DNA of 64,000 bases from Streptacidiphilus sp. 4-A2 (GTDB taxonomy: Bacteria; Actinomycetota; Actinomycetes; Streptomycetales; Streptomycetaceae): the NCBI GenBank assembly GCA_014284505.1, contig JAAFYY010000001.1, forward strand, positions 6,125,845 through 6,189,844, in the 5' to 3' direction. Numbering within the stretch: position 1 is the stretch's first letter; the number at the start of each line of letters is the position of its first letter. This document shows, piece by piece, positions 60,009 through 64,000 of this stretch. The notes under the pieces are model-generated. The model ran no database searches. It had not been told where the DNA came from and saw only the letters and a list, made by a program, of their open reading frames with translations. Made by a program: the position numbers and the translations under genes.

Positions 60009-61202
60009 CAGGCGGACTTCCGGATCTCAAGCAGGTCGGGGATGGGTGAGAGGTCTTCCAGGAGCTGGCCGACGGCGCCGTTGAGGGTCTCCCGGGCGCT
60101 CGGCGCGAGCTGCTGCACCGGCGTCCACCCCGGCGGTGTGCTGGGCCGCGAGCAGGGCCTGCACCCGGCTCATGTCCGCGTCCACGGTCGTCAGCAGGGC
60201 CGGGCTGCGCTTGCTGATCAGCGGCCGGAGCACGTCGAGCAGCTCGCCGGTGCCGGCCAGGTTGGCCTGGGCGGTGGCCAGGTTGGTGCCGCTGCCCTCG
60301 TCGGTGTCGGCGGTGAGCTCGAACTGGAGGGTGTTCTCCAGGATCTCGTGGGTCCGCAGCGGCAGGTCGGTGGGGTCGAAGGCCTGAGTCGGGAAGGCCT
60401 TGCGCAGCCCGGCCGCGTCGGTGACCAGCTTGTCCGCGACCGGGGCCAGGCTCTGCGCCGACTGGCCGTGCCACAGTCCGTACTCCAGCCGGTGGAAGCC
60501 GCTGAAGGCCGGGTCCTGGACACCGAGCGGCAGGCCGTCGGCCCGGCCGTTGATCGCCTTGTCGAAGTCCTCGAAGGTGCCGTAGGCCGCGCCGAGCGAG
60601 GAGTACTCCAGGTGCGCGGTGAGCCAGTCGGTCCTGGCCGCGGCCAGGTCCCCGCCGTGCAGGTCGGCGGCTATCTTCTGGGTCTCCGGGACCAGCGTGG
60701 CGAGCCCGGCGTCGACATACGCCTTGTACTGGGCGAGCGGCGCGTCGAGGTCGGCGGCGGCCAGCGGGATCACCGCGGGCACCGCGGTACCGCCGGAGAC
60801 ATGGACGGTGGCGGAGGTGACCGCGCTGCCCGAGGTGGGCACGCAGCGCCAGGCGTAGTCGCCGCCGCCGATGGTGGCGGTCAGCGCCCGGGTGGTGCCC
60901 GGGGCGATCCCCTCGACCTCGCCGTAGACGGCGTTGGTGGTGGGGTTGATCAGGTAGACCTCGGAGGTCTGACTGCCGGTGTTGTGCATCTGGAAGACCT
61001 GCTGGCCCGGCTCGGGGGTGGTGAAGCCCTGGCCGCAGGCGGTCTGCGAGACGGTGACCGTGGCGGAGGCGGCGGGCTTGCCGCTGCTGACGGCGATCAC
61101 CACCCCGGCCACGACCGCGGGGACGGCGACGATGGCCGTGGGGAGCAGCCAGCGCGGCCGCCCACCGCCAGTCGGCCCGGCCTCGACGGTGCTCCCGGTC
61201 AC
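60008..61202 (-). CDS. efeO: Iron uptake periplasmic component EfeO (one frame break)
   Basis: The GTG at 61202 gives a single N-terminal span (WLLPTAIVAVPAVVAGVVIA), a cupredoxin-like domain (VTVSQTACGQGFTTPEPGQQ, GGGDYAWRCVPTSGSAV) and an M75-type all-helical domain with FSGFHRLEYGLWHG (HxxE metal motif) and RTHEILENTLQFELTADTDE. The frame changes at about 60120, restoring LEDLSPIPDLLEIRKSA. It sits two bases after efeU and overlaps efeB by one base. Confidence 0.93.
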
Positions 61203-61204
61203 GG

Positions 61205-62101
61205 CTACGCTGTCGGCCCGGCGACGCTGTCGGCCCCGGCGGCACTCCCGGCCTCGGCGGCGGCCGGGGTCGGGGTGGGGGCGGCGGCGGGGGTGCGCAC
61301 ACCGCGGACGAAGAGCGTCATCACCACCGCCAGATAACCGGCGTAGGCGGTGATCTGAAGCCAGGTCATCTGCGTGGTCAGGTTGAACACGCCCTGCACC
61401 AGGGTCGCGTACCAGGAGTTGGCGTCGACGCTGCCGCCGAGGTCGAAGGCGAAGGCGCTGCCGCCCGGCAGCACTCCGCCCTCCTGGAGGTCGCGCAGTC
61501 CGTAGCCGAGGACCCCGGCCGCGATGATGATCAGCCCGACGCCGGTCCAGGTGAAGAAGCGAGTCAGATTGATCTTCAGGACCCGCCGGTAGAGCGCCCA
61601 GCAGAGCCCGGCCGCCAGCACCAGGCCGACGGCCGCGCCGAGCAGCGGGCCGGTGGAGCTGCCCGCGGTCTGCGCCGTGGTCCAGATGAACAGCGCCGTC
61701 TCCAGGCCCTCGCGGCCGACCGCGAGGAAGCTGGTGAGCACCAGCATCCCCGAGCCCACCGCCAGTGCGGCGGCCACCTTCTCCTTGATCTCGCCGGAGA
61801 GGTTGCGGGCGTTGCGGCGCATCCAGAACACCATGGCGGTGACGAAGGCGACGGCCACCACGCTGAGCGCGCCGCCGAAGGCCTCCTGGTCACTGGTCGG
61901 CAGGTTGGCGGCGGTGAAGGTGAGCACCGCGCCGAAGCTGAGGGAGAGCGCGATCGCCGCCAGCACCCCGGCCCACACCTGCGCGAGCCGTGCCCGCTGG
62001 TCGGCCCGGACCAGGGTCGCCACCAGGATCGAGACGATCAGCCCGGCTTCCAGTCCCTCCCTCAGTCCGATCAGGAAACTGGGAAACGCGTCGTCCCACA
62101 T
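61205..62101 (-). CDS. efeU: Ferrous iron permease EfeU (FTR1 family)
   Basis: This intact seven-span permease starts MWDDAFPSFLIGLREGLEAG, whose REGLE is the first iron-binding motif; the second is FLAVGREGLETALFIWTTAQ. GGAGGAG lies about ten bases upstream of ATG 62101. The C-terminal tail is Ala/Pro-rich. It is the first gene of efeUOB, behind an iron box. Confidence 0.95.
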   Translation of the reverse strand: MWDDAFPSFLIGLREGLEAGLIVSILVATLVRADQRARLAQVWAGVLAAIALSLSFGAVLTFTAANLPTSDQEAFGGALSVVAVAFVTAMVFWMRRNARNLSGEIKEKVAAALAVGSGMLVLTSFLAVGREGLETALFIWTTAQTAGSSTGPLLGAAVGLVLAAGLCWALYRRVLKINLTRFFTWTGVGLIIIAAGVLGYGLRDLQEGGVLPGGSAFAFDLGGSVDANSWYATLVQGVFNLTTQMTWLQITAYAGYLAVVMTLFVRGVRTPAAAPTPTPAAAEAGSAAGADSVAGPTA

Positions 62102-62170
62102 GGAAAGCGGACTCCTCCCCGGGACCTCCCCGGTCAAGCGAATGCCGACAGCGCCCATCGAGCGACGGGC

Positions 62171-62189
62171 TTAGCTTAGGCATACCTTA
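62171..62189. promoter_or_regulatory. Iron box (DmdR1/IdeR/DtxR-type operator) upstream of efeU
   Basis: TTAGCTTAGGCATACCTTA matches the consensus TTAGGTTAGGCTAACCTAA at 15 of 19 positions. It lies about 70 bases upstream of the efeU start, suited to iron-dependent repression. Confidence 0.8.
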
Positions 62190-62307
62190 GTGGGAAGAGT
62201 AAGAGTCGTCCACGAGCGGGGTGAGAGTCCTCAGAAATCCGGTCGCCGGGCCCCCGGCGAGACCCCGATGAGCCCCGCCGGGCCCGGAACGACCGGTCGG
62301 CCTCGCC

Positions 62308-62733
62308 TCAGTAGGCCCAGACCGAGACGGTCTCCGAGGTACGGTCCAGCACCCGGTGGTGCGGACCGAAGACCGCCAGCAGCTGGGAGCGGAACTGGAG
62401 TTCACCCCGGTGCTGGGCCCGGACAGCGACCCTGGTCCAGCCGCCGGAGACGCAGTGCAGCTGCTGCCAGGCGCCCGCACCGACCCGCTCGTCCAGGCAC
62501 AGCTGGATCGGGGTGCCGCCGAAGTCGTCGCTGTCACCCGTGGCGGTGACCTGTACCGTCCGGCCCACGGACACCGTGTGGCTGCCGGCCGAGACCGTGA
62601 TCGCCGACTTGGCGGAGGCGGTGCCCGCACCGGCGGCCAGCCCGGCGGTCGCGACGGCCAGCACCGCCACCGCAGAACCGATTCGGCGACCGATCCGACG
62701 ACCGGAGATCCCGGTTGTGGCGATGCTCTTCAT
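62308..62733 (-). CDS. Small secreted protein of unknown function
   Basis: ATG at 62733 (MKSIATTGISGRRIGRRIGS) has AGGGGC upstream and opens a signal peptide ending ASAKS. The mature part of about 95 residues reads VSAGSHTVSVGRTVQVTATG, TPIQLCLDERVGAGAWQQLH and CVSGGWTRVAVRAQHRGELQ, a single Ig-like beta-sandwich with one probable disulfide. Intact. I know no function. Confidence 0.8.
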   Translation of the reverse strand: MKSIATTGISGRRIGRRIGSAVAVLAVATAGLAAGAGTASAKSAITVSAGSHTVSVGRTVQVTATGDSDDFGGTPIQLCLDERVGAGAWQQLHCVSGGWTRVAVRAQHRGELQFRSQLLAVFGPHHRVLDRTSETVSVWAY

Positions 62734-62974
62734 TTTGACTGCCCCTGGTGGCGAGACGACGCGGCATGGCACTTCACACTGTATGGACGTAACACAAGGG
62801 AATCGGGTTTCATCCGTTGCGCGGCCCGCGCCGGAGCGGCGAATTCCGTCGGAGAGCAAGAGCGAAGGTAAGGGCTGCGGGCAGGTCACCGGCCACGGCG
62901 CACCGGGGCAGCGGACAGACAGCCCGGGCACGGTGAGGGCGACGGCGACGGCGACGGACGGGCGAATATTTACG

Positions 62975-62984
62975 AACGATCGTT
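62975..62984. promoter_or_regulatory. Palindrome AACGATCGTT, candidate TetR operator 1
   Basis: This perfect 10-bp palindrome sits in a broader TACGAACGATCGTTAA. It shares GAACGATCG with the second site next to the TetR gene. Confidence 0.45.
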
Positions 62985-63093
62985 AACCTAACAGTCAGGG
63001 AAAATCGGCCCGGGAAAATCCACCCGCGACGGCCCCGCCTGCGATCCGGCCACAGCCGTTCCATCGCTCCGGTGGGGCGATCCGGGCTAGAAT

Positions 63094-63109
63094 CTGAACG
63101 ATCGATCAG
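63094..63109. promoter_or_regulatory. Palindrome overlapping the TetR promoter, candidate TetR operator 2
   Basis: CTGAACGATCGATCAG is a near-perfect palindrome just downstream of the likely -10 box and 29 bases before the TetR start, the usual place for autorepression. Confidence 0.55.
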
Positions 63110-63138
63110 TCACCCGGGCCACCCGAGCAAGGACAGCC

Positions 63139-63741
63139 ATGCGACCTGCCGGACAGAACGCTCTGCTGGAGGCCGCTCGCGAGGAGTTCTCCACCCGGGG
63201 ATTCGGCAGCGCGTCGATCCGTGACATCGCCCAGCGCGCCGGGATGAGCCTGTCCGCGATGTACCACTACTACTCGGGCAAGCAGGAGTTGCTGCACGCG
63301 ATCCTGGACGAGGGCCTGGACACCTACTTCGCCGCCTGCGCCGCGGCACTGGACCAGGTGGGCGACGCGCCCGAGGACCGGCTCTCCGCCGTGGTCGCGG
63401 CCACCACCCGGTTCCGCGCCGAGCACCTCGCCCGCAGCAACATCCTGCTCTCCGAGGAGCGCAGCCTGGACCCGGAGCGGCTGGCCCGCTACAGCGGCCG
63501 CCATGCCGAGGCCACCAACCTCTTCCGCCACGCCATCGACCAGGGCGTGACGGCCGGGGTGTTCCTCACGCCCTACCCGGACGAGGCCCGCCGCACCGTG
63601 ATCGCCATGTGCAACGCCGTCGCCCAGTGGTTCCGCCCGGACGGCGAGCTCTCGCTGGACGAACTGGTGGACCGCCATGTGGCGCTGGCCCTGACCGTGG
63701 TCGAGTACCGGCCGCAGCGCTCCTGGTCCGGACGGCCCTGA
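63139..63741 (+). CDS. TetR/AcrR-family transcriptional regulator
   Basis: This intact 200-residue protein has the helix-turn-helix SASIRDIAQRAGMSLSAMYH with YYSGKQELLHAI, the classical TetR DNA-binding end, and a C-terminal ligand domain (FRAEHLARSNILLSEERSLD, MCNAVAQWFRPDGELSLDEL) resembling regulators of fatty-acid or steroid degradation (KstR2/FadR-like). The ligand is unknown. Related palindromes upstream suggest autoregulation. Confidence 0.92.
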   Translation: MRPAGQNALLEAAREEFSTRGFGSASIRDIAQRAGMSLSAMYHYYSGKQELLHAILDEGLDTYFAACAAALDQVGDAPEDRLSAVVAATTRFRAEHLARSNILLSEERSLDPERLARYSGRHAEATNLFRHAIDQGVTAGVFLTPYPDEARRTVIAMCNAVAQWFRPDGELSLDELVDRHVALALTVVEYRPQRSWSGRP

Positions 63742-63816
63742 CCGGCACCCGGCCGGTCAGTCCCCGCTCGTCCCCGCTCGTCCCGGTCAGCCCTCGGTTC
63801 GGCCGCCGCTGCGTCG

Positions 63817-64000
63817 CTACTCGGCAGCGCCCGGCTGCGCCTGCTGCTCGGCCACCTCGCGGCGCACCTCGTCCATGTCCAGCGCCCGGGCCTGCTTGAT
63901 CAGGTCGTCCAGGGCCGGGGCGGGAAGCGCGCCCGGCTGCGAGAAGACCACCGTGCGGTCGCGGATGATCATCAGGGTGGGGATGGAGCGGATCTCGAAG
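63817..64000 (-). CDS. Thioredoxin, C-terminal part, runs off right edge
   Basis: The minus strand gives FEIRSIPTLMIIRDRTVVFS, with the cis-Pro loop SIPT, then QPGALPAPALDDLIKQARAL and the tail EVAEQQAQPGAAE. This is the second half of a thioredoxin-fold protein; the CxxC half is beyond the window. Confidence 0.85.
   Translation of the reverse strand, partial: FEIRSIPTLMIIRDRTVVFSQPGALPAPALDDLIKQARALDMDEVRREVAEQQAQPGAAE

Larger units (their letters stand above)
62734..63138. other. Divergent promoter region, secreted protein / TetR gene
   Basis: No gene was recognised. An AT-richer patch at 62965-62995 and the segment at 63085-63110 carry related palindromes, listed separately. TAGAAT at 63088-63093 is a plausible -10 box for the TetR gene. 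Confidence 0.5.

Overview
The window is GC-rich actinobacterial DNA, almost certainly from the Streptomycetaceae (Streptomyces, Kitasatospora or Streptacidiphilus). Evidence includes a diguanylate cyclase of the CdgB type, DasR-type operators, a GroEL ending in GGMPGGDMDF, DUF397, DUF3180, DUF3263 and DUF4239 genes, a family 2B encapsulin, an iron-box-controlled efeUOB operon and frequent GTG/TTG starts. From memory, the order groEL2 - cold-shock gene - MoaD - thrC - otsA/otsB - nagK/nagA - cdgB, and the order ppa - dacB - metalloprotease - tilS - hpt - ftsH - folE - folP - folB - folK, match chromosomal core blocks of S. coelicolor. No prophage, insertion sequence, CRISPR array, tRNA or rRNA was seen.

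Quality warning: about two thirds of the genes, including essential ones (groEL, ftsH, hpt, tilS, folP, folK), need one to four frame changes to give the expected protein. Where the missing base can be inferred it is nearly always one G or C lost from a short G/C run. I treat these as probable sequence errors and annotate each gene over its full expected span rather than calling pseudogenes.

Layout. 1-4.4 kb: 5' part of nfo, a secreted GH16 hydrolase, cutC, an HD-domain protein and two small coupled genes. 4.5-9.3 kb: groEL with two CIRCE-like elements, a cold-shock gene, then thrC plus a MoaD/CysO-like sulfur carrier behind a SAM-I riboswitch. 9.4-14.2 kb: glucosylglycerate and trehalose synthesis (gpgS, otsA, otsB) and small genes. 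14.2-20.2 kb: an amino-sugar utilisation locus, with an ABC importer (no ATPase gene) divergent from nagK-nagA and four DasR-like sites between them. 20.2-24.1 kb: a membrane-anchored carbohydrate-binding protein, cdgB and a flavin reductase.

24.1-33.5 kb is the most accessory-looking stretch. It holds two gene fragments meeting at a breakpoint, arfB, a GNAT enzyme, a DUF4239 membrane protein, a family 2B encapsulin shell gene with no visible cargo gene, and a kynurenine pathway cluster (formamidase, Lrp regulator, tryptophan dioxygenase, kynureninase, EamA exporter). 33.5-42.2 kb is the folate cluster, coupled by ATGA overlaps to an MprF-like protein and interrupted by two tandem membrane-anchored esterases. 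42.2-50 kb carries ftsH, hpt, tilS, a zinc metalloprotease, dacB and ppa. 50-58.6 kb holds envelope and secreted proteins (methyltransferase, beta-propeller/Ig protein, NlpC/P60 hydrolase, membrane proteins, ThrE exporter, a small secreted protein). 58.6-64 kb is the iron uptake operon efeUOB, a small secreted protein, a TetR regulator with palindromic operators, and the C-terminus of a thioredoxin.
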